Positions 34,701-39,002 of a DNA stretch of 64,000 nt are shown piece by piece. Under the pieces are notes generated by a model. It searched no databases. It had not been told where the DNA came from and worked only from the letters and a program-made list of their open reading frames with translations. Within the stretch, counting starts at the first letter, position 1. The number at the start of each line of letters is the position of its first letter. Both the position numbers and the translations under genes were made by a program. The stretch comes from Mactra quadrangularis. Lineage: Eukaryota; Mollusca; Bivalvia; Venerida; Mactridae. The stretch is from contig CM046311.1 in the NCBI GenBank assembly GCA_025267735.1, positions 26,201,329-26,265,328 on the forward strand. Direction: 5' to 3'.

Positions 34701-37330
34701 TGTACTGTACTGTACTGTACTGTACTGTACTGTACTGTACTGTACTGTACTGTACTGTACTGTACTGTACTGTACTGTACTGTACTGTACTGTACTGTAC
34801 TGTACTGTACTGTACTGTACTGTACTGTACTGTACTGTACTGTACTGTACTGTACTGTACTGTACTGTACTGTACTGTACTGTACTGTACTGTACTGTAC
34901 TGTACTGTACTGTACTGTACTGTACTGTACTGTACTGTACTGTACTGTACTGTATTGTATTGTATTGTATTGTATTGTTTTGTAAAATCTGTAATGATAA
35001 CTGTATATGTATGCCATTGTACTGTATTATTTGTAATGATAATTGTATGTCACATATTTATATAATGTATATTGTTCATGGACCAAATGGTCTTTAGAAT
35101 ATGAATAAAGTTACTTACTTATAAATAGATCGGTGTCCAGCGCACCTAACCTAGCTTTCCTGGACCCTTATCTATAACCAGTACTCACCTACCCTTCCAC
35201 AAGGTCGGAAACTTCTTCATATACCTTATTAATCATAATGGAGGAAAACTGACATTATTAATAATTTATGGACAAATTATCATGAAAGGGTATAACCTCC
35301 CCGGGTAGGATTCGAACCCGTACCCCCTTCGGGACACTAGATTCGAAATCCAGGCGCTACCAACTGCGCTACCGACCCGGTTTACTTACAGTTTCATTAT
35401 TGGAATTTAATTTTCACATTGACAACGGTTTGAACCGATAGGCTATCACCAATGCCTGAACTGATTCTGAGCCGCGGTCTATCGTCACACGGTATATATC
35501 GTGACAGTCCTATATAAAGTACAAAAAAGTACCAATATTGTTTATTACAAAATCACTAAACCAACACGAACTTTTTACTTTCTCAAATTACGGCAACTGG
35601 CAACGATTGTATTCTGTACACAATCTTCACCTTCTATTTATAGAATGGCAACAATTGCCACCAAACCATCCGTAACCACTCGGTAATTTCCGTAATCAGA
35701 AAATATGCTGAAGTGGTATGACTATTAGAAATCCATTTATAATCATAAAATAATAAATGACCAATTACAATTATATTATCCTTATACATTGTGAATGTAT
35801 TGGTAAGTACATGTATGCATAAAAACTGGATAGCATCATTTATGGAATGAAGAGGAACACCTCTACCTTCAAGCTGCCAATTAGATTTACATTGGTTTAA
35901 CTAATTAATCCTGGGTTAAATGCTAACCTGTGTTATCTTTAACCGGAGTGGATTAGCTAACCAAATCGGGTATCCGATTGTATAAAATAAAATGTTACTG
36001 AACCGAAATGGTTAAATTTAACTTATGTTTATACAATCGGCTGCTGTTATTTAAAAAAAGCTTGGAAATTTTGGCTCATCTTTGGTAGTGGCTAACGTAG
36101 ACACACGTTGATAAAATTTTAGAGCTGATGTTGCATAGATATTTGTGTCTTTAATATATTGTAAAATATAAAATGTTTTATACTTGTACATGTACCATTT
36201 TTATCAAATCCTTCAAATACTTGAGATAATTCAGCTTGTGTTATATGACTGTCAAAGTTGGAATCAGCTTTTAGATATAATATGTTGATTAAACCATAGA
36301 TATCTGGACGTGATGGTCTGAAAGAACAAACTTACATGTTAAATTCGAGTAGTATTTGTATATGTGAATACACATCATTGAGTCATGTTAAACTCACTTC
36401 TTATGTCATGTGACCAGAATTCTAAGAAAAGCTACTCACAAATTATCGTCCGAAACAATTACGGTCTCTGAATATTTTCTCACTTCTTCCGACTGTAGAT
36501 GCTAAATATAATAAATTGAGTAGATTTAGCAAGTTTTGTCTAGCCAATCCAATTCAGTTCTATGACAGTAACACGTGATGTCATATTGTGTGATATTTAC
36601 TTAGTTTGAATCAATCAACTTAAATGATTGACTCTAAACCACTTGACCTTTCACTTCGTGTGTGATAGCCAAAAGTATAACAATGAAAGACATAAATACC
36701 ATTAAGACAAAGTATCACTGGTTGATTTACAAACAAGCTCGTTTTCATTCGAGTTGCCATAATGGGGACAGCTTTGGGTTACTACACTTGCACATAGCTA
36801 TACCCCGTGTGTTCCAAGAATTCTTTTATGGAGCAAAATAATTATGTTCCGACGAGTGTTTCATGTCAACTAGAACTTTTGAGAATATTATAATACCACA
36901 GTGCCATTTGTAGACCGCACAATATAGCAGTGAAAGATTTGCCTCATATTTCATATATACTCATATAGAACTAACGGGTATTTGATTTGATTCGGCACTC
37001 AAGTTGGTGTTCTTTTCCAGCAGAAAATGTTTGTACTGAATGTACCTGTGCAAAACAAAGTTGAAATAAAAATATGTGTATGCAGAACAATAGGATTTTA
37101 TCTGTGTTACATACTTTTCAGCAATAATATGTAAAATAACTTCGTTCTGTATGGATACATTCAGTACAAACAAACATTGTTCGGCTGGAAAAAAAAACGA
37201 TACAAAAAATGAGTTTTGAAAGTGAACTATTACTATTTGAAGAGCAGTTTTGTTAATGCATACAAAATGGACTATAACAGAAAGTTTAACATCTATACTT
37301 ACTCCGGATTCTTAGCCGCTTGTGATAAAG
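4655..37330 (-). CDS. Multi-EF-hand calcium-binding protein, gene level (5' incomplete)
   Basis: Exons 37303-37330, 36196-36317, 31152-31316, 29671-29717, 28295-28406, 23345-23512, 8085-8197, 7042-7209, then either 5079-5176 or 4655-4755. All boundaries are AG/GT and, except between 23345 and 8197, phases match. The product is about 315 residues with canonical 12-residue loops such as DKNGDGTVTNAE, DLDHDGSVSARE, DSNTDGYLSQHE, DVNGDGSVNNVE and DTNDDGFINIQD. Introns fall at equivalent points inside the even-numbered loops, so the gene is a triplication of a four-EF-hand module: exons 2-4, exons 5-6 plus one missing, exons 7-9. No start codon or signal peptide exon was found. The role is presumably calcium binding or buffering; the subcellular site is unknown. 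Several loops lack Gly6 or have Asp at position 12, so not all need bind calcium. Confidence 0.85.
5005..5010 (-). promoter_or_regulatory. Poly(A) signal AATAAA after terminal exon 9a
   Basis: AATAAA on the minus strand lies 69-74 bases past the stop codon at 5079. Together with the signal at 4588 it suggests that each of the two terminal exons has its own cleavage site. Confidence 0.5.
5079..5176 (-). CDS. EF-hand gene, alternative terminal exon 9a
   Basis: The acceptor TTTACTCAAAG precedes G|GCAATGG. The exon is in phase with exon 8 and reads GNGYVDINEFLTQWGELAL then a short tail VDVSVVTG and TAA. With exon 8 it forms a full final EF-hand, DQDGNGYVDINE. Exon 9b, 323 bases further downstream, is its paralogue, so the two are presumably mutually exclusive. 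Confidence 0.85.
5177..7041. other. EF-hand intron 8, mostly featureless
   Basis: AT-rich intron. The stretch 6390-6610 is a dispersed repeat that recurs at 19093-19290 (shared TAATTAAAG, AATTAATGTTGATT, CTCAGATG and GTTTATYCTAAAAA). I see no other gene or RNA. Confidence 0.4.
7042..7209 (-). CDS. EF-hand gene, exon 8
   Basis: Bounded by TTTTAG|ATGACAG and CAAGATG|GTTAGT. It completes loop DRNNDSSVSPTE, followed by EFVDDW, then carries DTNDDGFINIQD and starts the last loop (FDQDG). At 168 bases it has the same length and loop spacing as exon 6 and nearly that of exon 3 (165), supporting the module triplication. The first loop has Ser instead of Gly at position 6. Confidence 0.87.
7651..7834. 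mobile_element. GC-box foldback repeat in EF-hand intron 7
   Basis: Arms 7651-7733 and 7752-7834 are reverse complements with roughly 85% match. Each arm begins and ends with a copy of GTCCCGCGGGGCGCCA (or a close variant), giving four copies in two inverted pairs. The GC-rich blocks stand out from AT-rich DNA. Overlapping ORFs on both strands here are a by-product of the symmetry. Confidence 0.65.
7970..8040 (+). mobile_element. MULE-like MITE copy 3, internally deleted to 71 bp
   Basis: The first 29 bases match the left end of the 399-bp family (CAATCTCCGTAAACAGAG) and the last 42 match its right end (TATGCGAGCTGTAAAATTTT). About 328 bases are missing between them, across a shared GAG. Perfect 9-bp duplications ATGTGATGT flank it (7961-7969, 8041-8049). 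It sits 45 bases past the exon 7 donor. Confidence 0.75.
8085..8197 (-). CDS. EF-hand gene, exon 7
   Basis: The acceptor TATTTCAAG precedes TTGTGATG, and the donor is AGAAATA|GTGAGT. It encodes CDEGQKAVNLFHAADSDQDD and then QLTRAELDEIF, containing loop DSDQDDQLTRAE, and starts the next loop (FDRN). The 3' phase matches exon 8. The 5' phase (one base, then TGT) does not match the end of exon 6, which points to an exon not found between 8197 and 23345. Confidence 0.82.
8198..9253. other. Intron stretch upstream of the nested plus-strand gene
   Basis: No coding exon seen. A moderately GC-rich part at 8450-8720 (CGATCGGCGGCCATATTGG and following) could be promoter sequence for the plus-strand gene starting at 9254, but no motif proves it. 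Confidence 0.3.
9254..9442 (+). CDS. Nested gene, exon 1
   Basis: ATG start, then 63 codons that are Ser/Pro rich (HSPPPSPVFKMSTFKRRKQ), ending HSE at a donor GAG|GTATGG. It joins in phase to 10112. Unrecognised, probably disordered. Confidence 0.5.
9254..13635 (+). CDS. Nested gene of unknown function, transposase-like (gene level)
   Basis: Pieces: 9254-9442 spliced to 10112-10249 (about 108 residues), ORF 10367-11209 (280 residues, coiled coil), ORF 11211-13124 spliced to 13522-13635 (about 676 residues). It lies on the opposite strand inside the large EF-hand intron. The big ORF has LLTDETSKFGEKYMGY, HITSTMSDRAATEVKF and HNFFCGLHALV, whose conserved Asp, Asp and His patches suggest an RNase-H-like fold, plus a C-terminal Tudor/SH3-like barrel pattern across the splice (NWYTGKIISQ, then VPSFPDWFNIVYDG). 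I recall uncharacterised multi-copy invertebrate proteins of this type but cannot name a family. The second and third ORFs are offset by one base, and stops separate the first from the second, so it is either a decayed single gene or truly multi-ORF. Confidence 0.6.
9899..10048. mobile_element. MITE in intron 1 of the nested gene (about 150 bp)
   Basis: GGGGCAATACTGAAGCATCC followed by CTTGTT at the left, and AACAAGGGATGCTTCGGTAT followed by TG at the right, are inverted repeats of about 24 bases with one or two mismatches. The interior is AT-rich and non-coding. Confidence 0.6.
10112..10249 (+). CDS. Nested gene, exon 2, ending in TAG
   Basis: The acceptor TTCTCAAACAG precedes GACGAGGAT. 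In phase with exon 1 it reads DEDYSFEPIDSLWEAYSFM and on to PDIDKL and a TAG at 10247-10249. Past the TAG the same frame stays open for 30 more codons with a leucine-zipper-like stretch (ENDRLKLENLELKKQLK) before TAA at 10340. The TAG may thus be a mutation or a readthrough site. Confidence 0.48.
   Translation, partial: DEDYSFEPIDSLWEAYSFMPGKRGDYNELKYSQESVESTPDIDKL
10367..11209 (+). CDS. Coiled-coil ORF of the nested gene (280 residues)
   Basis: Starts ATG with MSELTNKNVFDFHQQHD. Residues about 95-210 are Lys/Glu/Leu-rich with heptad spacing (for example LSEKLKTQSLTEKLIK and IEQLETLLKEKESTINEL), so a coiled coil is likely. It ends KKPNKVSA-TAA. The stop lies two bases before the ATG of the next ORF, which is in the +1 frame. 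In the putative ancestral protein this coiled coil probably preceded the transposase-like domain directly (inference). Confidence 0.55.
   Translation: MSELTNKNVFDFHQQHDKSNCIKYITEKYMYVNSLGAGTSSQPTKQAFDYSVKKVIEKVKQLKKGISRPDGVKNLDEYLNQKFSFPTADLRKRGPQIIQDEALNCDSLKSSLLSEKLKTQSLTEKLIKTESLVESKDNELKKTEDALSLSAKKLTNVKLNLKRTASREIYAHKKLQKLEDSVNERCCIDKTERIEQLETLLKEKESTINELTESVDYLNDILNDNVEDIMVFDEHSIRYLPNIKQCVYELLTLNVSASKVGSVIKSVLKLVNKKPNKVSA
11211..13124 (+). CDS. Large transposase-like ORF of the nested gene
   Basis: The first in-frame ATG is at 11211 (MNLQRLCLAHSHIAEVF). Landmarks: LLTDETSKFGEKYMGY near residues 27-42, HITSTMSDRAATE near 88-100, HNFFCGLHALVNYAE near 145-160, a Gly-rich RTATKCFGSGSGGDEK stretch near 200-215, and a Lys/Glu-rich helix after residue 440 (KKLEKIQETVRQKEKQER). 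It ends at the donor CACAG|GTTTGG. No frame break over 638 codons suggests recent activity or selection. The RNase-H-like fold is an inference from the Asp-containing patches; no known name. Confidence 0.62.
13522..13635 (+). CDS. Nested gene, C-terminal exon
   Basis: The acceptor CTTTTTGCAG precedes GTGCCCAG. It continues the frame of the previous exon exactly: VPSFPDWFNIVYDGNPAIYT and on to NDLVILV-TGA (38 codons with the stop). Combined with WYTGKIISQ it makes a short beta-rich module like Tudor/SH3 barrels (inference). Finding a clean spliced exon argues that the gene is transcribed and spliced, or was recently. Confidence 0.6.
   Translation: MPSFPDWFNIVYDGNPAIYTYHRLDSDVDSNDLVILV
13636..14125. 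other. 3' flank of the nested gene
   Basis: AT-rich with no further ORF of note. I could not identify a terminal inverted repeat matching the upstream side of 9254, so element boundaries, if any, are undefined. Confidence 0.3.
14126..15079. mobile_element. Non-autonomous DNA transposon with about 38-bp TIRs
   Basis: The left end TATAGTGCGGACATATTGAC followed by CCCGACCTTACCTTT pairs with the complement of the right end, TATAGTGCGTACATGTTGAC followed by CCCGACCTGACCTTT. If TA is taken as the duplicated target, the element is 14128-15077, as for Tc1/mariner-type insertions (inference). Internal ORFs of 71-116 codons show no domain. Confidence 0.65.
15459..15985. repeat. 75-bp minisatellite, about 7 copies
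   Basis: The unit contains AACATGTCGGGTGAGGCTAG and GTTACATTTTCTGGACTCTA. Copies differ by single bases. Because 75 is a multiple of three and no stop falls in the unit, both strands stay open (183 and 188 codons); the 25-residue repeats are not evidence of a protein. Confidence 0.9.
16249..16266. repeat. Perfect 18-bp palindrome
   Basis: GCGTACACATGTGTACGC is its own reverse complement. It lies just past the stop of the Penelope GIY-YIG frame, within the element's 3' region. Confidence 0.7.
16283..16640 (-). pseudogene. GIY-YIG endonuclease domain of a Penelope-like element (fragment)
   Basis: The reading frame shows ENVLYVLICNGCKEFYIGQT, with YVL and YIG as the two GIY-YIG strands, then GDKLRNRRTVHEQQIRDP with the catalytic-region Arg and His, LSSHLDKCS, and LKERYFINVFKPKLN carrying the Glu and the common terminal motif. 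This order matches the endonuclease domain that follows the reverse transcriptase in Penelope-like elements (family knowledge). Stops at ING... end the match upstream near 16640. Confidence 0.75.
16913..19090 (-). mobile_element. Decayed PIF/Harbinger transposon
   Basis: The left end GGCCCCGTTACACCAAACGA followed by GTTCCCAGACCG is echoed in complement near 19045-19085 (GGGACTCGTTCGGTCC). The subterminal regions 16913-17420 and 18180-19080 are dense in CGTT/AACG-containing words. A broken HARBI1-like transposase lies inside on the minus strand (17430-18112). The exact ends and the 3-base duplication are not resolved. Confidence 0.6.
17430..18112 (-). pseudogene. HARBI1-like (PIF/Harbinger) transposase remnant
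   Basis: The N-terminal piece (17885-18112) reads RRLAAGHYHQLMEELRLDDQ and then FFNSLRITPPMFDELL, matching the start of Harbinger nucleases. The frame-shifted middle (about 17745-17884) gives the helix SLQYDFHVARSTISLLVI. The next piece (17430-17744) gives HACGALVGKHIAIRQPP, YHNYKGFYSIVLMVPVDADY and FMWIDVGG. In active members the first catalytic Asp sits in G-A-I-D-G-K-H; here the residue is Val. With the frameshifts and lost C-terminus the copy cannot be active. This is a transposase relic, not the host HARBI1 gene. Confidence 0.75.
19093..19290. repeat. Dispersed repeat shared with 6390-6610
   Basis: Shares AATTAATGTTGATT, CTCAGATGGCT/CTCAGATGACT and CAGTTTATTCTAAAAA in the same order and spacing as 6390-6610. 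Family unknown; it starts where the Harbinger element ends. Confidence 0.5.
19530..20313. repeat. 52-bp minisatellite, about 15 copies
   Basis: The unit includes CAGAACGTATAGTGTTTTGT, CTGGAAACCATACCGGCCGC and CTATGTGTCAAA. Variation is limited to a few sites (CCGGCC/CTGACC/CCGGTC, TATAG/TATTG). ORFs across it are repeat artefacts that cycle through frames. Confidence 0.9.
20314..22037. other. Intron stretch without genes
   Basis: AT-rich sequence with a short GACA/GACAGACA tract near 21058-21102. No coding exon, RNA gene or element end was recognised apart from an exon-like scrap at about 21985-22046 (see findings). Confidence 0.4.
22047..22445 (-). mobile_element. MULE-like MITE copy 4, inverted (399 bp, duplication GACGAATAT)
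   Basis: In reverse orientation it matches copies 1 and 2 along its length (for example CGCTCGCATACTCGCTAATG, TTCATGACGAAATTGTTATG, TACGTAACTTGTTTACATCG). Exact 9-base duplications GACGAATAT lie at 22038-22046 and 22446-22454. Confidence 0.75.
22996..23298 (+). repeat. tRNA-related SINE copy A
   Basis: A tRNA-like head (GGCTAGTTAAGTGGGGTAGC ... GTGGGTTCG) is followed by the body GGCGGGGAATACTTTCGTTG, TACGGCCATTCTACCTCC and the tail ACCGCCGTTATA ... GCTATGGCGATAAACCCAAC. The same order appears at 39003, 49013 and, split, at 55643/56573. Confidence 0.65.
23345..23512 (-). CDS. EF-hand gene, exon 6
   Basis: Acceptor ATTCACAG|GTGATGG, donor GATACTAACA|GTAAGT. It completes DVNGDGSVNNVE, then EFDEGWKHADFALL, then a weaker loop DKNHDGSLTGHS, and opens a further loop with NYDTN. 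It has the same length as exon 8. The loop opened at its end has no visible second half. Confidence 0.87.
23521..23815. repeat. 15-bp minisatellite (ATTACATGTACAAAT), about 20 copies
   Basis: Units alternate ATTACATGTACAAAT with CATATATT and GAAC variants. The unit contains the palindrome ACATGT. It starts only 9 bases upstream of exon 6 in transcript terms, so it occupies the intron immediately next to that acceptor. The 15-base period keeps three overlapping frames open; none is real. Confidence 0.9.
24448..26217. repeat. 55-bp minisatellite, about 32 copies
   Basis: The unit reads GTAACATGACAGGATAATAC, ACAGCAGTGTTCAAATTGTT, GTACTGACCTTCA and GT, with 55- and 56-base versions (CAGT/CAAGT). 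Two subtypes are interspersed (CAGTGTTC versus CATCGTTC; GATAAT versus GATAGT). It lies in the EF-hand intron between exons 6 and 7. Confidence 0.9.
26678..27481 (-). CDS. Orphan 267-residue protein, single exon, unknown
   Basis: ATG at 27481, no interruption. The N-terminal half looks globular (MASYLRQILNSCFPKHHS; FVVPREGINRFLTIEPLG; LNYLRKQYFFKDGNRIFIMK). The C-terminal third is basic and low-complexity, with a near-exact internal repeat: RHQRPKAAKGPRTKPGNM and RHQRPKAARGPRTQPNTM. There is no signal peptide or membrane segment. It lies in the EF-hand intron between exons 5 and 6, on the same strand, and could be an intronless nested gene, a retrocopy or part of a mobile element. I do not recognise a family. 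Codon content looks normal, unlike the repeat-driven ORFs nearby. Confidence 0.5.
   Translation of the reverse strand: MASYLRQILNSCFPKHHSAESTIIDDLFFVVPREGINRFLTIEPLGDYLCLRDFMLLFCYAIDEDCIQPPGLNYLRKQYFFKDGNRIFIMKGWVPTESVEFFKIKDEIRSLVKPAAYSVSEYSVHNTCSRHGTTQIRVKPLEDSDLKHPRTCTSSLHLPPLNDRSFLVGRNELLDTSTHIEVSADMESLLYKTKQSEQTISRHQRPKAAKGPRTKPGNMFKCDEPKSVEPHLTRNVLFEPARKLGARHQRPKAARGPRTQPNTMLQY
28295..28406 (-). CDS. EF-hand gene, exon 5
   Basis: Acceptor CATTGACAG|ATTATA (phase 0), donor GTCAATG|GTAATG. It encodes IIRETPFVVLFERSDSNTDG and YLSQHEFRGFFSSFDVNG; the complete loop is DSNTDGYLSQHE, and the next loop is split by the intron after N-G. It starts the second module. Confidence 0.88.
28800..29040 (-). 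mobile_element. LINE 3' UTR fragment with TAGA-type tail
   Basis: On the minus strand it reads GGACCCCATTGGAATTAAGT, then CCTAGGACTTTATGGGCTAT, and ends AAATCTATCTATCTAT. This resembles 3' ends of bivalve non-LTR elements (recollection). No coding sequence remains. Confidence 0.4.
29671..29717 (-). CDS. EF-hand gene, exon 4 (47 bp)
   Basis: Acceptor TTTCTTGTAG|ATGACGG, donor GGGAAGAT|GTAAGT. Encodes HDGSVSAREFAKKWED, completing loop DLDHDGSVSARE opened by exon 3; it ends in phase 0, joining exon 5. Its short length is the model for the exon that appears to be missing in module 2. Confidence 0.87.
30184..31055. mobile_element. TIR element with internal 147-bp tandem units
   Basis: TATATGCCCGAAAG at the left pairs with CTTTCGGGCATATAA at the right, followed by GCTCTGCTCAGCGGTGCTCT. 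Inside, a unit of about 147 bases (GGAGCATAACTTAAGTTCC; CACAATATTCAAACTTCAT; GACCCCTATTGATTTTGGGG; GTCAAGGTCACTATTACC) recurs four to five times, one copy shortened. GTCC microsatellite near the left end. Non-coding. Confidence 0.65.
31152..31316 (-). CDS. EF-hand gene, exon 3
   Basis: Acceptor TTCTTCCCAG|GTGATGG, donor TTAGATC|GTAAGT. Completes DKNGDGTVTNAE, followed by EFIELWIQL; it then carries DLNIDNVIDAKD (Asp at position 12, Asn at 6, so weaker) and opens FDLD. 165 bases. Confidence 0.88.
31344..31440. mobile_element. Fragment with hAT-like end TAGGGATGTCACGG
   Basis: TTAGGGATGTCACGGTTTGC followed by GGTTCGGTTCTAACCGCGCC resembles one end of a hAT-type element (family recollection). 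No matching opposite end was found, so it is a solo end or was overwritten by the LINE at 31500. Confidence 0.35.
31552..32463 (+). pseudogene. 5'-truncated LINE: C-terminal part of reverse transcriptase ORF
   Basis: The frame is 303 codons. LFDKLIKPILNYGSQVWGF is the conserved block just after the RT thumb in many non-LTR elements. Near the end CFYCNNLEDEYHFILECDLY holds the C-x2-C...H...C pattern typical of their C-termini (family knowledge). The upstream RT and endonuclease parts are absent; the frame itself is unbroken, so insertion is fairly recent. It lies in the EF-hand intron between exons 2 and 3, on the opposite strand. Clade not assigned. Confidence 0.75.
32502..33733. mobile_element. 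hAT element (1232 bp) with TAGGGCTCTA ends
   Basis: TAGGGCTCTA at the left and TAGAGCCCTA at the right are perfect inverted ends; subterminal GATCGATACGATATTCG-type words flank both sides. The minus strand carries a broken hAT C-terminal domain (32715-32860). A clean 8-base duplication is not visible. Confidence 0.65.
32715..32860 (-). pseudogene. hAT transposase dimerisation-domain remnant
   Basis: Across frames the minus strand shows ARYLVTQATSVAFE, KRVFSTSGDIMSAERSYL and then DPFSLNAMVFV. These correspond to the conserved order A-x-x-Y-L-x-x-x-A-T-S, R-V-F-S-T-x-G and N-x-x-V-F-L of hAT C-termini (family knowledge). At least two frame changes and stops make it dead. Confidence 0.6.
34428..34566. 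repeat. Foldback hairpin, 61-bp arms
   Basis: Arms 34428-34488 and 34506-34566 are reverse complements with three mismatches, each containing CAGTCAGTTACTGACCGG / CCGGTCAGTAACTGACTG and GATACGGTGTGATACC. It sits between two TATTG/TACTG repeat tracts and splits them. Confidence 0.75.
34571..34980. repeat. TACTG pentanucleotide array, about 72 pure copies with TATTG borders
   Basis: An essentially uninterrupted TACTG array spans 34588-34953, flanked on both sides by a few TATTG units; related TATTG-rich sequence precedes it at 33960-34250. As 5 and 3 are coprime, all frames stay open, giving long meaningless ORFs on both strands. Confidence 0.95.
35130..35384 (-). repeat. Second tRNA-headed SINE candidate
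   Basis: On the minus strand from 35384 the sequence reads CCGGGTCGGTAGCGCAGTTG (D-arm and A box), an anticodon-arm-like CTGGATTTCGAATCTAG, a CCCGAAGGG variable-arm hairpin and GGGTTCGAATCC (B box). The 3' side CCTACCCGGGG pairs with the 5' end. T-stem pairing is imperfect and a body of about 160 bases follows, so this is a tRNA-derived SINE rather than a working tRNA. An anticodon reading of TCG would be unreliable. Confidence 0.55.
36196..36317 (-). CDS. EF-hand gene, exon 2
   Basis: Acceptor TTGTTCTTTCAG|ACCATC, donor GATAAAAATG|GTACAT. Encodes PSRPDIYGLINILYLKADSN and FDSHITQAELSQVFEGFDKNG: loop DSNFDSHITQAE and the start of the second loop. First EF-hand of module 1. Confidence 0.86.
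37303..37330 (-). CDS. EF-hand gene, exon 1 seen (28 bp microexon)
   Basis: Acceptor TGTTTCATAG|CTTTATC, donor AATCCGGA|GTAAGT. Only the frame that joins exon 2 without a stop gives LSQAAKNPE before PSRPD. It begins two bases into the codon, so at least one upstream coding exon with the start is missing; I found no convincing signal-peptide exon between 37331 and 45000. Confidence 0.6.
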
Positions 37331-37844
37331 CTATGAAACAAATTATTAACAAAAACATCCTCTGAAATTATTAGACAGAAAATAAATTATTTAAACTCTA
37401 AACCTCATTGATACAATATTAGTATTGTTTACAGTCTTTCAAAGAAACCCAAACCGAGGGTACGTATACTTTACATCTGTCACGTAAAAAAACCAGAGAT
37501 GCTTCTAAAACTTGACAGAAGTCCTGTATTTTGAGATGTCAACTAAAGCTTCTACTACATTCACCCTGTTCTGAAAGCTAAGTACGTGTGACATTTTGAA
37601 TTGACTGTAGTGAAACTACGTATTGTTAGCGTACCCCGGGGATTTCCACGATTATTACAGAAACAACTCACGATTTTAATTTGTTTATCGTTTGCTGTTC
37701 CTTTTAAACTGTCAGTCACATTAGGTGGACAGTTCGTTCTTGGGATGCACCACAACTAGTCACACATCAACAACTGACAACAACCTACTATCTGAGAGGT
37801 GAGTACTAGTTATATGCAACGTCCAGGTAAGCTAGGTGTGCTCA

Positions 37845-37918
37845 CAGGCTGTCGGCGTCCCCACATTTTTTTTGTATATGTATTTAGAAAAAAAATGTGG
37901 GGACGCCGACAGCCTGTG
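37845..37918. mobile_element. 74-bp hAT-like hairpin MITE (8-bp duplication GGTGTGCT)
   Basis: Arms CACAGGCTGTCGGCGTCCCC plus ACATTTTTTTT and their exact complement (31 bases each) enclose a 12-base loop. The flanks 37837-37844 and 37919-37926 are both GGTGTGCT, an 8-base duplication as in hAT insertions. Confidence 0.75.
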
Positions 37919-37926
37919 GGTGTGCT

Positions 37927-39002
37927 GGCTGCTGTAAAATAACCTAAAATATGTTGACACGTTGATATACCTAGCATACAACTAATAGGCGAGAGTTATG
38001 TATTTAGATCAATTAAAATTAATTTCATAAAAAACTTACCAAGTTGTTTTACTTGTCTAAATATTTGAAAGTCTAAATTTTTGAAAATCTACTTATCTCT
38101 TATACCTAAACAGGACTCAACAGGAATATATACATGTATAACGTACTGTAATAGATTACTGACCAATGAATCATTGTACTTATCTAAATGTTCTCATTTT
38201 TAGACTTGACACTTGAAATACAAAATCCTTTAAGTAGAAGTTAATAGATCACACGAATGGAGAACACATAGCATAATACAAAATGTACAGTGCTCCCCTA
38301 AAGTCCTTGAACAAAATTCTTTATCTTAGATAAACTAATTTACAGTAACCCATGAACAAAAAGAAACAAAAAGTCATCACAGCAAACTACAACAACCAGC
38401 ATTAATTAGTTTACTAATATATAGTAATCTTTCGTCCAAGAACTGTTGAAGGACACCATTGTACATGTATAATATTTGTATGTTAACAATCTGAGCGTCC
38501 AGTTATAAGCATCATGATAATCTAGTTTCTTGCACAACAAACATGAACGTAAATTTGGACAGATTTCAAAACAATATGATACTGACTATTCAATGACATA
38601 ATTCATTTTAAGAGCTCGTTCACAGTTCAGAATAGTGTTTGCAGTTTGCTTTAATACATTTATATATGTTGATCAAACATATAAATGTGTGTCTGATTGT
38701 GTGAGGGAGGATATTTGTATTGGCAGGCTTAAACTTATATTTTTATCAAGTTTAAAATGTAATTTGAACATTCAAGTGACATCTAAATCTGTTTCCAGAT
38801 CCACCATTTGACATGATTGTATGGTTGAATTCATAATAGAAAACAAGATAAAACAGAGTGTATATTATGTCTATTTTTGTAGTAGGATTATTGTGGAAAA
38901 TTAAATTTGAAGAACTTGAGCACACACTATTTACAAATATACAGCAATACAGTGAATAGTCTACAATAATGAAATGATCTAGCTATAGTTTTGAAGTAAA
39001 AA
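37927..39002. other. Upstream region of the EF-hand gene, no feature found
   Basis: AT-rich sequence. It may contain an unseen first exon or promoter of the EF-hand gene, but no ORF, signal-peptide-like exon or repeat structure is evident. Confidence 0.3.

Larger units (their letters stand above)
32464..35120 (+). mobile_element. LINE 3' region, interrupted by a hAT element, hairpin and pentanucleotide arrays
   Basis: After the stop at 32463 the 3' region continues across a hAT insertion (32502-33733), through TATTG-rich sequence (33960-34250), a foldback (34428-34566) and the TACTG array, to TTCATGGACCAAATGGTCTT and AATATGAATAAAGTTACTTA at 35070-35120, which look like a LINE terminus. The linkage of the parts is inferred. 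Confidence 0.5.

Noticed and set aside
34547..35097. ORFs of 136-170 codons made of YCTVL or YSTVQ repeats
   Set aside because: Pure translations of the TACTG pentanucleotide array in all frames.
35296..35384. A functional tRNA gene
   Set aside because: A and B boxes are present but T-stem pairing is poor and a SINE-like body follows.
36430..36500. Possible extra EF-hand gene exon (LQSEEVRKYSETVIVSDDNL) with AG and GT borders
   Set aside because: Phase is incompatible with both neighbouring exons, and exon 1 already joins exon 2 in frame.
37561..37755. Candidate first exon of the EF-hand gene (MWCIPRTNCPPNVTDSLK) ending at GTGAGT
   Set aside because: Ends in phase 0 whereas exon 1 needs one preceding base, and the sequence is not signal-peptide-like.
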